The notes under the pieces: model-generated | Told to the model about the DNA's origin: nothing | The model's input: the letters and a program-made list of their open reading frames with translations, nothing else | Databases searched by the model: none | Position numbers and translations under genes: made by a program | Origin: Scandinavium goeteborgense | Lineage (GTDB): Bacteria; Pseudomonadota; Gammaproteobacteria; Enterobacterales; Enterobacteriaceae | NCBI RefSeq assembly: GCF_003935895.2 | Contig: NZ_CP054058.1 | Coordinates: forward strand, 4,259,177-4,323,176 | DNA length: 64,000 nucleotides | Direction: 5' to 3' | Shown here: positions 49,884-64,000 of the stretch, piece after piece | Layout of the letters: every line of letters starts with the position of its first letter | Position numbering within the stretch: the stretch's first letter is position 1

Positions 49884-50067
49884 CGATGAGCGCGTGCAAT
49901 GTGAAGCCGGGCTGCACGTGGCGGCATTGCTGACAAAGCTCGACCGGGACAAACCCGGCGTTGCGCTGGCGCTCAACCAGCAGATTTTGCCACGTGCCCA
50001 ATGGGCGGAACATCCGTTGCAGGAAGGCGATGCGCTCCTGCTGTTTCAGGTCATCGCCGGAGGCTGA
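49867..50067 (+). CDS. thiS: Sulfur carrier protein ThiS
   Basis: This 66-residue ubiquitin-fold protein ([20 protein letters not shown]) ends in the required Gly-Gly (VIAGG), the site that is adenylated by ThiF and turned into a thiocarboxylate for thiazole synthesis. It starts within the end of thiF and stops one base before the thiG ATG, so translation is coupled. Confidence 0.98.
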   Translation: MHILVNDERVQCEAGLHVAALLTKLDRDKPGVALALNQQILPRAQWAEHPLQEGDALLLFQVIAGG

Positions 50068-50068
50068 C

Positions 50069-50836
50069 ATGTTACGAATTGCCGATAAAATCTTTGAATC
50101 ACACCTGTTCACCGGCACCGGAAAATTTGCGTCGTCCGAACTGATGGTCGATGCCATTCGGGCCTCCGGCAGCCAACTGGTCACGCTGGCGATGAAGCGC
50201 GTCGACCTGCGGCAGCATAACGATGCCATTCTCCAACCGCTGCTGGATGCTGGCGTTTCACTTTTGCCAAATACGTCCGGAGCCAAAACGGCGGAAGAAG
50301 CCGTGTTTGCTGCCCGGCTGGCGCGCGAGGCGCTGGGGACGAACTGGATAAAACTCGAAATTCATCCTGATGCCCGCTGGCTGTTGCCGGATCCAATTGA
50401 AACGCTGAAGGCAGCAGAAACGCTGGTGAAAGAAGGGTTTGTGGTCCTGCCTTACTGCGGTGCCGATCCGGTCTTGTGCAAACGGCTCGAAGACGTCGGC
50501 TGCGCGGCGGTGATGCCGCTGGGCGCGCCGATTGGTTCGAATCAGGGGCTGGAAACCCGGGCGATGCTAGAAATCATCATTGCGCAGGCCACGGTTCCGG
50601 TGGTTGTGGATGCGGGGATTGGCGTGCCGAGCCATGCCGCACAGGCGCTGGAAATGGGGGCCGATGCGGTGCTGGTCAATACGGCGATTGCGGTGGCCGA
50701 TTTCCCTGTTCAGATGGCCACCGCCTTCCGCTTTGCGGTAGAAGCCGGCGTGCTGGCTCGTGAGGCCGGACCGGGTGCGAAAAACCGGCAGGCTCAGGCC
50801 ACCAGCCCATTGACCGGTTTTCTGGAGGCGTTGTGA
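50069..50836 (+). CDS. thiG: Thiazole synthase ThiG
   Basis: The ATG at 50069 gives 255 residues ([20 protein letters not shown]), close to the family length. It condenses 1-deoxyxylulose phosphate, dehydroglycine and ThiS-thiocarboxylate to thiazole phosphate. The Schiff-base lysine lies in [17 protein letters not shown] (near residue 96). Phosphate-binding blocks are [18 protein letters not shown] and [20 protein letters not shown]. It overlaps thiH by one base through TGATG. Confidence 0.98.
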   Translation: MLRIADKIFESHLFTGTGKFASSELMVDAIRASGSQLVTLAMKRVDLRQHNDAILQPLLDAGVSLLPNTSGAKTAEEAVFAARLAREALGTNWIKLEIHPDARWLLPDPIETLKAAETLVKEGFVVLPYCGADPVLCKRLEDVGCAAVMPLGAPIGSNQGLETRAMLEIIIAQATVPVVVDAGIGVPSHAAQALEMGADAVLVNTAIAVADFPVQMATAFRFAVEAGVLAREAGPGAKNRQAQATSPLTGFLEAL

Positions 50837-51963
50837 TGACGACCTTCACTGAACGCTGGCGGCAGCTTGACTGGGATGACATCCGGCTGAAAATTCACAG
50901 TAAAACGGCGGCGGACGTGGAGCGCGCCCTCGCTGCCCGTCAGCTCACCCGGGACCATTTTATGGCCCTGCTCTCCCCTGCGGCCGATGCGTATCTGGAA
51001 CCGCTGGCCCAGCGGGCGCAGCAGCTAACCCGCCAGCGTTTTGGCAATACCGTCAGCTTCTATGTTCCGCTGTATCTGTCGAATCTGTGTGCCAACGATT
51101 GCACCTACTGCGGCTTTTCAATGAGCAACCGCATCAAGCGCAAGACGCTGGATTCGCATGAAATTAGCCGAGAATGCGAGGCAATCCGCGCGATGGGTTT
51201 TGAACATCTGTTATTGGTTACCGGCGAGCATCAGACCAAAGTGGGCATGGATTATTTTCGTCGCCATCTGCCGGATATTCGCCGTCGGTTTTCGTCAATG
51301 CAGATGGAGGTTCAGCCCCTGTCGCAGGCCGAATATGCCGAACTGAAAACGCTCGGACTCGATGGCGTGATGGTCTATCAGGAAACGTATCACGAGGCGA
51401 TGTATGCGCAGCATCATCTGAAAGGCAACAAACAGGATTTCATCTGGCGACTGGAAACGCCCGATCGGTTGGGCAAAGCGGGGATTGATAAAATCGGTCT
51501 TGGGGCGCTGATTGGGCTGTCGGACAGCTGGCGCGTGGATTGCTATATGGTGGCGGAACATCTGCTTTGGCTGCAGAAGCATTACTGGCAGAGCCGTTAT
51601 TCCATCTCGTTTCCCCGTTTGCGGCCGTGCGCCGGAGGCGTTGAACCTGCGTCAATAATGGATGAACGTCAGCTGGTACAAACCATTAGCGCATTTCGCC
51701 TGTTGTCGCCGGACAGTGAGCTGTCGCTGTCGACCCGTGAATCACCGGCGTTTCGCGATCGGGTGATCCCCATTGCCATCAATAACGTTAGCGCGTTTTC
51801 CAAAACGCAGCCCGGCGGCTATGCCGACAATCATCCTGAGCTGGAGCAGTTCGCGCCGCATGACGGGCGTCGGCCGGAAGAGGTCGCCCAGGCGTTAATC
51901 GCCCACGGTTTACAGCCGGTCTGGAAAGACTGGGACAGTTGGCTGGGGCGCTCCTCGCAATAA
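50836..51963 (+). CDS. thiH: 2-iminoacetate synthase ThiH
   Basis: This radical SAM enzyme cleaves tyrosine to make dehydroglycine (iminoacetate) for ThiG. The [4Fe-4S] motif CANDCTYCGF (CX3CX2C) is near residues 83-92, followed by the AdoMet strand HLLLVTGEHQTKVG. The ATG at 50836 in the TGATG overlap gives 375 residues ([15 protein letters not shown]), matching relatives; a GTG three bases earlier is less likely. It is the last thi gene. Downstream DNA differs from E. coli, where htrC and rpoC follow. Confidence 0.98.
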   Translation: MTTFTERWRQLDWDDIRLKIHSKTAADVERALAARQLTRDHFMALLSPAADAYLEPLAQRAQQLTRQRFGNTVSFYVPLYLSNLCANDCTYCGFSMSNRIKRKTLDSHEISRECEAIRAMGFEHLLLVTGEHQTKVGMDYFRRHLPDIRRRFSSMQMEVQPLSQAEYAELKTLGLDGVMVYQETYHEAMYAQHHLKGNKQDFIWRLETPDRLGKAGIDKIGLGALIGLSDSWRVDCYMVAEHLLWLQKHYWQSRYSISFPRLRPCAGGVEPASIMDERQLVQTISAFRLLSPDSELSLSTRESPAFRDRVIPIAINNVSAFSKTQPGGYADNHPELEQFAPHDGRRPEEVAQALIAHGLQPVWKDWDSWLGRSSQ

Positions 51964-52234
51964 TCTGACAACGCTTGTCGTGTGGTAAAGATGTTCCTGA
52001 AGCCGCCTCGCAAAGCGTTTAATTGGGTGTTGCCGGAGAATCTGGCGCACCCTACGCTGCTCAGGTCAGCATGGATTGTTGACCAGGGCGGTGGTTCCTT
52101 CCTCTCCCGCCCTGCCCTCATCACCTGATGTCGCGTATAATTCATCATATGAATGTATTACTGACGGGTCCGCCGCAATACACCTCTCACATCGTATACT
52201 TTTGCTATTCGACTAATGGAATGCGCCGCGTGAT
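51964..52234. other. Intergenic region between thiH and the diguanylate cyclase gene
   Basis: No gene is seen in these 271 bp. A perfect 8-bp inverted repeat, CAGGGCGG (52084-52091) and CCGCCCTG (52107-52114), may be a thi operon 3' structure or part of a small RNA. TATACT at 52195-52200 is a plausible -10 for the downstream gene, without a clear -35. A short GC-skewed purine/pyrimidine stretch lies at 52090-52125. Confidence 0.5.
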
Positions 52235-53776
52235 ATGAAAATCCATAGCAGACAACTCTCCTTCACTCGCCCCATACTGGTTAGCTTTGCCGGACTTTTG
52301 ATCGGTTTTATTTTTATCGTGGTCTCAGTGATCCTCAACCAACGCAACGATATCGTTGAGGATTATCACCAGATTAACCGTAACTTCATCCATAACCTGG
52401 CGGTGAATTACACTGCATCGATCCTTCCGGAAAATGATCACATCCTCGACAGAGCGTCCCGCTTCTATGCTCACAACGATGAACTCAACAAAGCGGTAAA
52501 TCTTGACCGCGTGCACGGGCAGGAGCGGCTAATGCAGCTCCTGGTGCTGATGCCGAGAGTGTCATCTATTTCGATTGCTGACGAAGAGGGTCACTATCTT
52601 CGCGCGCCGCAGGCGCTCATTACGGGGGATAAAAGTAATTTTGATCCCAAAACCCGCCCCTGGTTTGCCCATCAGGCGGACTCCGCGACGTTCAGCCGCT
52701 ACACCGAAGCCTATACGGATTTCTTCACTCACCAGCAGACGATTACGTTATATCGCCCGGTGGTGACGCCAGAAGGATTGCTGAAGGGGTCGCTGGCATT
52801 TCATCTCGATTTATCGTCGATGAGTTATACCCTGCGGAAAATGCAGTCTCCCGTCCAGGGGGAATTTTTTGTCGTGAACCGCCAGGGCCAGGCCGTTCTT
52901 CATCCGCATACCAGCGAAATTCTAAAAACGCTAATCGCGTCGTCGCTGATGAACGAAATGACCAACGGCGAAGGTGCGCTGTATGACAAAAAGAGTGATT
53001 CCTGGATTTACTATGATTCTTTTACCAACCCAGACTGGTTCGTGATTTTTAAGGTATCAGGGAAAACATTAAGTGATTTAGCGCGCCATGAAACCATTAC
53101 CGTGGCATGGGGTTTTGCCCTGGCAACCATCCTGATTGTGCTGTTCGGCCTCTATCTGCGCCACGCCTCGCGTACAGTGTTAATGAACATTATCAATGCT
53201 ATCAATACCGGGGATATCAAACAGGCCCCTAAACTTGAGGCCACACTCAGCAAGGCCATTATCTCGAATAAAGAGCGAGAACTGGCGTACGTACGGCAAG
53301 CCACTGTCGATGCGCTCACCGGGTGCAAAAATCGCCGGGCATTTGACTCAGAAATAGCGGCGCTTATAAACAACAACCAGCCTTTCGCGCTGGCAATGTT
53401 GGATATCGATAACTTCAAATCTATCAACGATACCTGGGGACATCTCAGCGGTGATATCGTGCTGCGCAACGTGGCGCGTGAAGGCTTACAAGTCCTACAA
53501 CCGCATGAAGTTTCGCTGTATCGCTACGGCGGCGAGGAGTTTGCGGTTATTTTTGCAGAAGAAACCCTCGCCATGGCGTTTGAGCTGCTGGAAGAGTGGC
53601 GAGAAAAAGTTGCCGTTCGCACCTGGCGTGAAGCGGGTTTGCGCGTCACGTTCAGTGGCGGGCTTGGAGAGTGGAATATGGAGCCTGTTGATCAGCTGGT
53701 CATCAAGGTCGATGAAGCACTTTATAAAGCCAAGCAACAAGGTAAAAACCAGATCCTGCGCAGCAGTTCGATGTAA
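52235..53776 (+). CDS. Membrane-bound diguanylate cyclase with periplasmic Cache sensor
   Basis: In this 513-residue protein, helix one (PILVSFAGLLIGFIFIVVSV) near residues 12-32 and helix two (VAWGFALATILIVLFGLYL) near 289-307 flank a periplasmic domain of about 250 residues. That domain resembles double Cache sensors (RPWFAHQADSATFSRYTEAY, then ITLYRPVVTPEGLLKGSLAF). The C-terminal GGDEF domain has DALTGCKNRRAFD, MLDIDNFKSINDTWGHLSGD and the active loop YRYGGEEFAVIF at about 429-440, so c-di-GMP synthesis is expected. The residues five before GGEEF are PHEV, not RxxD, so the product-inhibition site is missing. The ligand is unknown. Confidence 0.9.
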   Translation: MKIHSRQLSFTRPILVSFAGLLIGFIFIVVSVILNQRNDIVEDYHQINRNFIHNLAVNYTASILPENDHILDRASRFYAHNDELNKAVNLDRVHGQERLMQLLVLMPRVSSISIADEEGHYLRAPQALITGDKSNFDPKTRPWFAHQADSATFSRYTEAYTDFFTHQQTITLYRPVVTPEGLLKGSLAFHLDLSSMSYTLRKMQSPVQGEFFVVNRQGQAVLHPHTSEILKTLIASSLMNEMTNGEGALYDKKSDSWIYYDSFTNPDWFVIFKVSGKTLSDLARHETITVAWGFALATILIVLFGLYLRHASRTVLMNIINAINTGDIKQAPKLEATLSKAIISNKERELAYVRQATVDALTGCKNRRAFDSEIAALINNNQPFALAMLDIDNFKSINDTWGHLSGDIVLRNVAREGLQVLQPHEVSLYRYGGEEFAVIFAEETLAMAFELLEEWREKVAVRTWREAGLRVTFSGGLGEWNMEPVDQLVIKVDEALYKAKQQGKNQILRSSSM

Positions 53777-53792
53777 TCCCCTTTTTTGTATC

Positions 53793-53817
53793 AGCCTGCT
53801 GCGGCGGGCTTTTTTGT
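53793..53817 (+). terminator. Terminator after the diguanylate cyclase gene
   Basis: AGCCTGC, TGCG, GCGGGCT (imperfect inside) is followed directly by TTTTTT. It separates this gene from the PTS pair. Confidence 0.85.
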
Positions 53818-53864
53818 TAGCACCCGCCAAACTGTAACCGGTTTCATTCTTTTGCGGCTATCTT

Positions 53865-53880
53865 TGTGATGGCTTACACA
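53865..53880 (+). promoter_or_regulatory. Possible CRP site upstream of the PTS pair
   Basis: TGTGA (53865-53869), six bases, ACACA (53876-53880) matches nine or so of the positions of the CRP consensus TGTGA-N6-TCACA except for the first base of the right arm. It lies 75 bp before the IIB start, where CRP activation of a sugar gene would be expected. Confidence 0.45.
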
Positions 53881-53955
53881 CAATCACCGTAAAGCGGTTG
53901 TTGAATCCCCCGTCACGCGATAAAGATGGAGCATCAAGGACCATGAGGGCTAGTT

Positions 53956-54261
53956 ATGAAGAACATCGTTTTATGCTGTGCAGCAGGCATGTCCACCAGC
54001 ATGCTGGTTCAACGTATGAAAGACGCAGCTCAGAAGAAAGGCGTCGAAGTCACTATCAAGGCAGTCCCTGTTGCCGAATTTAAAGACAACATCGACGCAG
54101 CAGATATCGTGCTGCTGGGGCCACAGGTCAAATATGAACTGGCTAAACTCCAGGCACAGGCCGAACCGCTGGGTAAGAAAGTCGCGGTTATCGATATGAT
54201 GGATTACGGCATGATGAAAGGCGATGTCGTTCTTGAGAAAGCCCTCAAGCTGATGGAGTGA
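53956..54261 (+). CDS. PTS lactose/cellobiose-family IIB component
   Basis: This 101-residue cytoplasmic phosphotransfer protein has the P-loop-like active site VLCCAAGMSTSMLVQRM; Cys8 is the expected phosphocysteine by alignment with ChbB. LLGPQVKYELAKLQAQAEPL and VAVIDMMDYGMMKGD are also typical. It would take phosphate from the IIA encoded next and pass it to a sugar bound in a IIC. No IIC, hydrolase or regulator gene is adjacent, so its transport partner must be elsewhere if it exists. Confidence 0.92.
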   Translation: MKNIVLCCAAGMSTSMLVQRMKDAAQKKGVEVTIKAVPVAEFKDNIDAADIVLLGPQVKYELAKLQAQAEPLGKKVAVIDMMDYGMMKGDVVLEKALKLME

Positions 54262-54264
54262 GAT

Positions 54265-54582
54265 GTGGAAGATTTAGAAACGATTATCATGGAGTTGCTG
54301 GTGAATGCCGGTGCCGCACGTAGTTCTGCATTAACCGCACTGCAACTCGCACGTAAAGGTGATTTTGCTGCAGCTGAGCAGTCAATGGTTGAGTCGCGCG
54401 AGTTTGTGAAACATGCGCATACCATTCAGACCCAGTTGATTGGCCTCGACGAAGGCACTGGCAAACTGCCGGTTAACCTGATTACCGTCCACTCTCAGGA
54501 CCACCTGATGAACGCAATGGTGATTCAGGATCTGGCGGGCGATATGATTGAACTGTACCGCCGTCTGCCGCTGGTAAACTGA
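54265..54582 (+). CDS. PTS lactose/cellobiose-family IIA component
   Basis: This 105-residue helical protein of the LacF/ChbA family starts at a GTG (54265) three bases after the IIB stop, with GGAG upstream. The active-site motif VHSQDHLMNAMVIQDLAGDM holds His76, the expected phosphohistidine, and the conserved Gln-Asp-His that follows, by comparison with LacF/ChbA. It forms trimers in relatives. It is convergent with rpoC, separated by two hairpin terminators. Confidence 0.92.
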   Translation: MEDLETIIMELLVNAGAARSSALTALQLARKGDFAAAEQSMVESREFVKHAHTIQTQLIGLDEGTGKLPVNLITVHSQDHLMNAMVIQDLAGDMIELYRRLPLVN

Positions 54583-54606
54583 TAATACGATTTACCTCAG
54601 ACACAC

Positions 54607-54638
54607 AAAAGGCCCGCAATGCGGGCATTTTTGTTTTT
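54607..54638 (+). terminator. Terminator of the PTS IIB-IIA operon
   Basis: GCCCGC (54612-54617), AAT, GCGGGC (54621-54626), then ATTTTTGTTTTT. Confidence 0.85.
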
Positions 54639-54666
54639 GCCGATAGACGACCGCGTACGACAGCCA

Positions 54667-54693
54667 TAAAAAAACCCGCCGAAGCGGGTTTTT
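54667..54693. terminator. Terminator of rpoBC
   Basis: ACCCGC (54674-54679), CGAA, GCGGGT (54684-54689), with an A-run on the left and T-run on the right, so it works for leftward rpoC. It is 22 bases from the rpoC stop. Confidence 0.9.
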
Positions 54694-54714
54694 ATTTAGC
54701 GTTATCAGCAACGA

Positions 54715-58938
<4,224 letters not shown>

Positions 58939-59014
58939 GGATTTGCTCCCGTCGGAGTTAGCACAATCTGGCGCCGGGTATTACCCCGGCACCAGTGACC
59001 TGTTTGAGCGAGAG

Positions 59015-62000
59015 TTACTCGTCTTCCAGCTCGATGTTGATACCCAGGGAACGGATTTCTTTCAACAGTACGTTGAAGGATTCCGGCATGCCCGGTTCCA
59101 TCTGATGGTTGCCGTCCACGATGTTTTTATACATCTTAGTACGACCATTCACGTCATCAGACTTAACAGTGAGCATTTCCTGCAGGGTGTATGCTGCGCC
59201 ATATGCTTCCAGCGCCCACACTTCCATCTCACCGAAGCGCTGACCACCGAACTGTGCCTTACCACCCAGCGGCTGCTGAGTAACGAGGCTATAAGAACCG
59301 GTGGAACGAGCGTGCATCTTGTCATCGACCAGGTGGTTCAGTTTCAGCATGTACATGTAACCTACGGTTACCTGACGCTCAAACTGCTCACCGGTACGAC
59401 CATCGAACAGTGTAATCTGACCGGAAGAAGGCAGACCGCCGAGCTCCAGGAGCTCTTTGATTTCTGACTCTTTCGCGCCATCGAAGACCGGAGTCGCGAT
59501 TGGCATACCTTTTTTCAGGTTCTCAGCCAGACGCAGAACTTCGTCATCGGTAAAGGTGCTCAGGTCGACTTTCTGACGAATGTCGGTACCCAGATCGTAG
59601 GCACGCTGGATGAATTCGCGCAGTTTCGCGACTTCTTCTTGCTGCTTCAGCATGGCGTTGATCTTCTCGCCGATACCTTTCGCAGCCATACCCAGGTGAG
59701 TTTCCAGGATCTGACCGATGTTCATACGAGACGGTACACCCAGCGGGTTCAGTACGATGTCTACCGGCGTACCGTTAGCATCGTGCGGCATATCTTCGAT
59801 CGGGTTGATCTTAGAGATAACACCCTTGTTACCGTGACGACCCGCCATTTTATCACCAGGCTGAATCTGACGTTTAACAGCCAGATACACCTTAACAATC
59901 TTCAGCACACCTGGTGCCAGATCGTCGCCCTGAGTGATTTTGCGGCGTTTCGCTTCGAGTTTCTTCTCGAACTCGTGCTTCAGTTCGTCGTACTGCTCAG
60001 CCAGCTGTTCCAGCTGATTTTGTTTCGCTTCGTCGGTCAGACCGAGTTCCAGCCAACGATCGCGTGGCAGTTTGTCGAGCTTCTCAGCTTCAACACCACC
60101 GGCAACCAGCACAGCGTAGATACGGCTAAACAGGCCAGCTTCAAGGATCTGCAATTCTTCAGACAGGTCTTTCTTCGCCTGCTTCAGCTGCATCTCTTCG
60201 ATTTCCAGCGCACGTTTGTCTTTTTCCACGCCATCGCGGGTAAAGACCTGAACGTCGATAATCGTACCGGAAACACCGTTTGGTACGCGCAGAGAAGAGT
60301 CTTTAACGTCAGACGCTTTCTCACCGAAGATTGCACGCAGCAGTTTCTCTTCTGGCGTCAGCTGGGTTTCACCTTTAGGCGTTACCTTACCAACCAGAAT
60401 ATCGCCGCCGGTCACTTCCGCACCGATGTAAACGATACCGGATTCATCAAGTTTAGAGAGCGCAGCTTCACCCACGTTAGGGATGTCAGCGGTGATCTCT
60501 TCTGGCCCCAGCTTGGTGTCACGGGACACACATGCCAGTTCCTGAATGTGAATCGTGGTGAAACGATCTTCCTGAACCACACGCTCGGAGACCAAGATGG
60601 AGTCTTCGAAGTTGTAGCCGTTCCACGGCATGAACGCTACGCGCATGTTCTGACCGAGCGCCAGTTCACCGAGGTCGGTAGACGGGCCATCTGCCAGCAC
60701 GTCGCCGCGCTCAATTGGTTCACCCAGGTTTACACACGGCATCTGGTTGATGCAGGTGTTCTGGTTAGAACGGGTGTATTTGGTCAGGTTATAAATGTCG
60801 ATACCTGCTTCGCCCGGGTACATCTCGTCGTCGTTAACTTTGATAACGATACGGGATGCATCCACGTACTGAACGGTACCACCACGTTTGGCAACGGCGG
60901 TTACGCCGGAGTCAACCGCTACAGCACGTTCCATACCGGTACCAACCAGCGGCTTATCAGCACGCAGAGTTGGAACCGCCTGACGTTGCATGTTCGCACC
61001 CATCAATGCACGGTTCGCATCATCGTGTTCAAGGAACGGGATCAGGGACGCACCGACGGAAACCACCTGTTGGGTGGAAACGTCCATGTAGTCAACCTGG
61101 TCACGGCTGAACAGGCTTGATTCGCCTCTGCTACGACAGGTTACCAGGTCTTCTTCAAAGTGGTTTTCGTCATCCAGGTTGGAGTTCGCCTGAGCGATGA
61201 CGTAGTTGCCTTCTTCGATAGCAGACAGGTAATGAATTTCGTCAGTCACAACACCGTCGGTCACTTTACGGTACGGAGTCTCGAGGAAACCGTATTCGTT
61301 TGTCTGTGCGTACACGGACAGTGAGTTGATCAGACCGATGTTTGGACCTTCAGGCGTTTCGATTGGACATACGCGACCGTAGTGAGTCGGGTGTACGTCT
61401 CGAACTTCAAAGCCCGCACGTTCACGGGTCAGACCGCCTGGGCCGAGGGCAGAAATACGACGCTTGTGCGTGATTTCAGACAACGGGTTGTTCTGGTCCA
61501 TAAACTGAGACAGCTGGCTGGAACCAAAGAACTCTTTCACCGCAGCAGAAATCGGCTTGGCGTTGATCATGTCCTGAGGCATCAGGGTGTCGAGATCGCC
61601 CAGAGACAGACGCTCTTTAACCGCACGCTCTACACGCACCAGGCCAACACGGAACTGGTTTTCAGCCATTTCGCCAACGGAACGGATACGACGGTTGCCG
61701 AGGTGGTCGATATCATCCACTTCGCCCTGGCCGTTACGAATACCGATCAGTTTACGCATAACCTGGATGATGTCGTCTTTGCTCAGGATACCTGAACCTT
61801 CGATTTCATCACGCAGCAGAGAACGGTTGAACTTCATACGACCAACCGCTGACAGGTCATAGCGGTCTTCGGAGAAGAACAGGTTCTCGAACAGGCTTTC
61901 AGCCGCTTCGCGAGTTGGTGGCTCACCAGGACGCATCATACGGTAGATCTCAACCAGCGCGCTTAAGCGGTCATTGGTTGGGTCGACACGAATGGTCTCG

Positions 62001-63043
62001 GACATGTATGCGCCGTGATCCAGGTCGTTGGTGAACAGCGTTTCGATACGCTTGTGACCAGACTGGCTCAGCTTAGCCAGCAGATCCAGGCTCAACTCCA
62101 TGTTCGCCGGGCAGATCAGCTCGCCAGTGGACGCATCGACATAGTCTTTTGCAGCCACTTTGCCAGCGATGTACTCAACCGGAACTTCGATGAGTTTAAT
62201 GTCATCTTTTTCCAGCTGGCGAATGTGGCGTGCAGTGATACGACGACCTTTCTCGATGTACACCTTACCGTCTGCTTCGATATCGAAGGAGGCAGTTTCG
62301 CCACGCAGACGCTCAGGAATGAGTTCCATCTGCAGCTTGTTATCACGGATTTCGAAAATAACTTTTTCGAAGAACAGATCAAGGATCTGCTCTGTGGTGT
62401 AGCTCAGCGCACGCAGGATGATGGTCGCAGGCAGCTTACGACGACGGTCGATACGGACAAACAGGTTGTCTTTCGGATCGAACTCGAAGTCCAGCCAGGA
62501 ACCACGGTAAGGGATGATACGTGCGTTATAAAGCACTTTACCCGAAGAGTGGGTTTTACCCTTATCGCTGTCAAAGAAGACGCCCGGGCTACGGTGCAAC
62601 TGAGAAACGATAACACGCTCAGTACCGTTGATGACAAAGGTACCGTTATCGGTCATGAGCGGAATTTCGCCCATGTACACTTCTTGTTCTTTAATGTCTT
62701 TTACTGTGCCTTCCGGCGCTTCACGCTCATAAATCACCAGACGCAGTTTTACGCGCAGGGGAGCGGAATAGGTCACGCCGCGAATCTGACATTCTTTAAC
62801 GTCAAATACAGGCTCGCCCAGACGATAGCTCACATACTGCAGCTCTGAATTGCCGCTGTAGCTCGCGATCGGGAACACGGAGCGGAAAGCCGCTTCGAGA
62901 CCATACTGACCTTCAGGATCTTGCTCGATGAACTTCTGGAACGAGTCAAGCTGGATAGAAAGGAGATAAGGTATGTCCAGAACTTGTGGACGTTTACCAA
63001 AATCCTTACGAATACGTTTTTTCTCGGTATAGGAGTAAACCAT
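59015..63043 (-). CDS. rpoB: RNA polymerase beta subunit
   Basis: The ATG at 63043 gives 1342 residues ([20 protein letters not shown]), exactly the E. coli length; an in-frame ATG at 63085 adds 14 residues not present in relatives. The rifampicin-binding region reads [20 protein letters not shown], then [11 protein letters not shown], the wild-type sensitive sequence. [20 protein letters not shown] and [17 protein letters not shown] (active-site lysines) are intact. It belongs to the rplJL-rpoBC operon and follows an attenuator at 63294. Confidence 0.99.
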   Translation of the reverse strand: MVYSYTEKKRIRKDFGKRPQVLDIPYLLSIQLDSFQKFIEQDPEGQYGLEAAFRSVFPIASYSGNSELQYVSYRLGEPVFDVKECQIRGVTYSAPLRVKLRLVIYEREAPEGTVKDIKEQEVYMGEIPLMTDNGTFVINGTERVIVSQLHRSPGVFFDSDKGKTHSSGKVLYNARIIPYRGSWLDFEFDPKDNLFVRIDRRRKLPATIILRALSYTTEQILDLFFEKVIFEIRDNKLQMELIPERLRGETASFDIEADGKVYIEKGRRITARHIRQLEKDDIKLIEVPVEYIAGKVAAKDYVDASTGELICPANMELSLDLLAKLSQSGHKRIETLFTNDLDHGAYMSETIRVDPTNDRLSALVEIYRMMRPGEPPTREAAESLFENLFFSEDRYDLSAVGRMKFNRSLLRDEIEGSGILSKDDIIQVMRKLIGIRNGQGEVDDIDHLGNRRIRSVGEMAENQFRVGLVRVERAVKERLSLGDLDTLMPQDMINAKPISAAVKEFFGSSQLSQFMDQNNPLSEITHKRRISALGPGGLTRERAGFEVRDVHPTHYGRVCPIETPEGPNIGLINSLSVYAQTNEYGFLETPYRKVTDGVVTDEIHYLSAIEEGNYVIAQANSNLDDENHFEEDLVTCRSRGESSLFSRDQVDYMDVSTQQVVSVGASLIPFLEHDDANRALMGANMQRQAVPTLRADKPLVGTGMERAVAVDSGVTAVAKRGGTVQYVDASRIVIKVNDDEMYPGEAGIDIYNLTKYTRSNQNTCINQMPCVNLGEPIERGDVLADGPSTDLGELALGQNMRVAFMPWNGYNFEDSILVSERVVQEDRFTTIHIQELACVSRDTKLGPEEITADIPNVGEAALSKLDESGIVYIGAEVTGGDILVGKVTPKGETQLTPEEKLLRAIFGEKASDVKDSSLRVPNGVSGTIIDVQVFTRDGVEKDKRALEIEEMQLKQAKKDLSEELQILEAGLFSRIYAVLVAGGVEAEKLDKLPRDRWLELGLTDEAKQNQLEQLAEQYDELKHEFEKKLEAKRRKITQGDDLAPGVLKIVKVYLAVKRQIQPGDKMAGRHGNKGVISKINPIEDMPHDANGTPVDIVLNPLGVPSRMNIGQILETHLGMAAKGIGEKINAMLKQQEEVAKLREFIQRAYDLGTDIRQKVDLSTFTDDEVLRLAENLKKGMPIATPVFDGAKESEIKELLELGGLPSSGQITLFDGRTGEQFERQVTVGYMYMLKLNHLVDDKMHARSTGSYSLVTQQPLGGKAQFGGQRFGEMEVWALEAYGAAYTLQEMLTVKSDDVNGRTKMYKNIVDGNHQMEPGMPESFNVLLKEIRSLGINIELEDE

Positions 63044-63363
63044 AGGGTTCCTCAGCTCGCTGACAAGTCGACCGACTCTGCCCATTAGAGGGGCAGTTTA
63101 TGCAACACTATTTTGTGGACCGGAAAATGGAACACTTTCCGCAATACCTGTTGCTATCACGCTTAAACCATTTCGTTGCGGTTTACACAAGGCGAGCACC
63201 CTGTCGCAATATATTAAGTCGTCGATAGAAACAAGCATTGTCAGGACAGCCAGCAGTCAAACAGTGTGAAATGCTACTGGCGCCTTACAGCGCAAAAAGG
63301 CTGGTGACTAAAAAGTCACCAGCCATCAGCCTAATTACTCAGGCTGCAACCGGAAGGGTTGGC
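63044..63363 (-). promoter_or_regulatory. rplL-rpoB intergenic region with attenuator hairpin
   Basis: In the 320-bp gap no gene is seen. On the minus strand GGCTGGTGACT (complement of 63314-63324), TTTT, AGTCACCAGCC (complement of 63299-63309), then TTTTTG (63293-63298) is a strong partial terminator, 40-70 bases past rplL. In E. coli this attenuator lets only about one fifth of ribosomal-protein transcripts continue into rpoBC, and an RNase III site follows it. The function here is inferred from that. Confidence 0.9.
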
Positions 63364-63729
<366 letters not shown>

Positions 63730-63795
63730 TTAAATTGTTCCTGAAAATCAGAATTAGTTTATACGTAAGCCAATGCTTTATAAAGATAACCGCTA

Positions 63796-64000
63796 TTAAG
63801 CAGCTTCTTTCGCATCGCGTACAGCAGCCAGAGTGCGAACCAGTTTGCCAGCCGAAGCTTCTTTCATGGTTGCCATCAGGCGTGCAATTGCTTCGTCGTA
63901 GGTTGGCAGTGTAGCCAGGCGATCGATTTGCGATGCCGGGATCAACTCACCTTCAAAGGCTGCGGCTTTGACCTCAAATTTTGCATTCGCTTTCGCGAAA
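63796..64000 (-). CDS. rplJ: Ribosomal protein L10 (C-terminal part, cut by window edge)
   Basis: The last 68 codons end [10 protein letters not shown] before the stop at 63796-63798, preceded by [20 protein letters not shown] and [19 protein letters not shown]. This is the C-terminal helix that holds the L7/L12 dimers. The remainder lies beyond position 64000. Confidence 0.97.
   Translation of the reverse strand, partial: FAKANAKFEVKAAAFEGELIPASQIDRLATLPTYDEAIARLMATMKEASAGKLVRTLAAVRDAKEAA

Noticed and set aside
59015-63043. Possible rifampicin-resistance substitutions in rpoB
   Set aside because: The cluster I region reads as the wild-type sequence by eye; other differences from E. coli are ordinary species variation.

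Overview
This window is a chromosomal segment from a member of the Enterobacteriaceae. Nearly every protein is a close relative of an Escherichia/Salmonella/Enterobacter housekeeping protein of the same length (RpoB 1342 aa, RpoC 1407, MetH 1227, MalF 514, AceA 434, AceB 533, ThiF 251), and the 16S gene is 1542 nt. The genus cannot be settled by reading alone. The loss of some E. coli neighbours and the gain of others suggests the Enterobacter/Lelliottia/Citrobacter side of the family.

Layout. 1-4.5 kb: divergent maltose transport region (malK end on the minus strand, malEFG on the plus strand) with MalT-type boxes between. 4.5-9 kb: psiE and the exopolysaccharide operon yjbEFGH. 9.3-19.2 kb: central metabolism mixed with accessory genes: an AraA-fold sugar isomerase-like gene, pgi, a CPA1 antiporter, lysC with its lysine riboswitch, a panS-like transporter, a RelE-type toxin-antitoxin pair, yjbD, an unknown gene and a 59-aa ribbon-helix-helix protein. 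19.2-32.6 kb: rluF, yjbB, metH, iclR, the glyoxylate-shunt operon aceBAK, and metA. 32.8-38.3 kb: a complete rRNA operon on the minus strand (16S - tRNA-Glu(UUC) - 23S - 5S) with P1/P2 promoters and terminator. 38.4-52 kb: purHD, yjaH, hupA, yjaG, nfi, hemE, nudC, rsd, and the thiCEFSGH operon behind a TPP riboswitch. 52-54.7 kb: accessory genes for a membrane diguanylate cyclase and an orphan lactose/cellobiose-family PTS IIB-IIA pair. 54.7-64 kb: rpoC, rpoB, rplL and the end of rplJ.

How the genes work together. The metabolic modules are maltose uptake, glycolysis (pgi), the glyoxylate shunt under IclR, methionine synthesis from both ends (metA, metH), lysine/threonine entry (lysC), purine synthesis (purHD) and thiamine synthesis. 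Several control elements can be read directly: MalT boxes, an IclR palindrome upstream of aceB, four tandem met boxes upstream of metA, a PurR box upstream of purH, lysine and TPP riboswitches, rRNA P1/P2 promoters and the rplL-rpoB attenuator.

Most of the window is ordinary, well-conserved backbone. The points worth a second look are in the accessory pockets: the orphan isomerase with all four AraA-type metal ligands, the toxin-antitoxin/unknown/RHH cluster at 17.5-19.1 kb, the PTS IIB-IIA pair with no IIC, a family of CCCTCTCC/GGAGAGGG hairpins placed between genes, and apparent absence of xylE, pepE and zraPSR relative to E. coli K-12. No CRISPR array, transposase, integrase or convincing wholly new multi-gene system was found.
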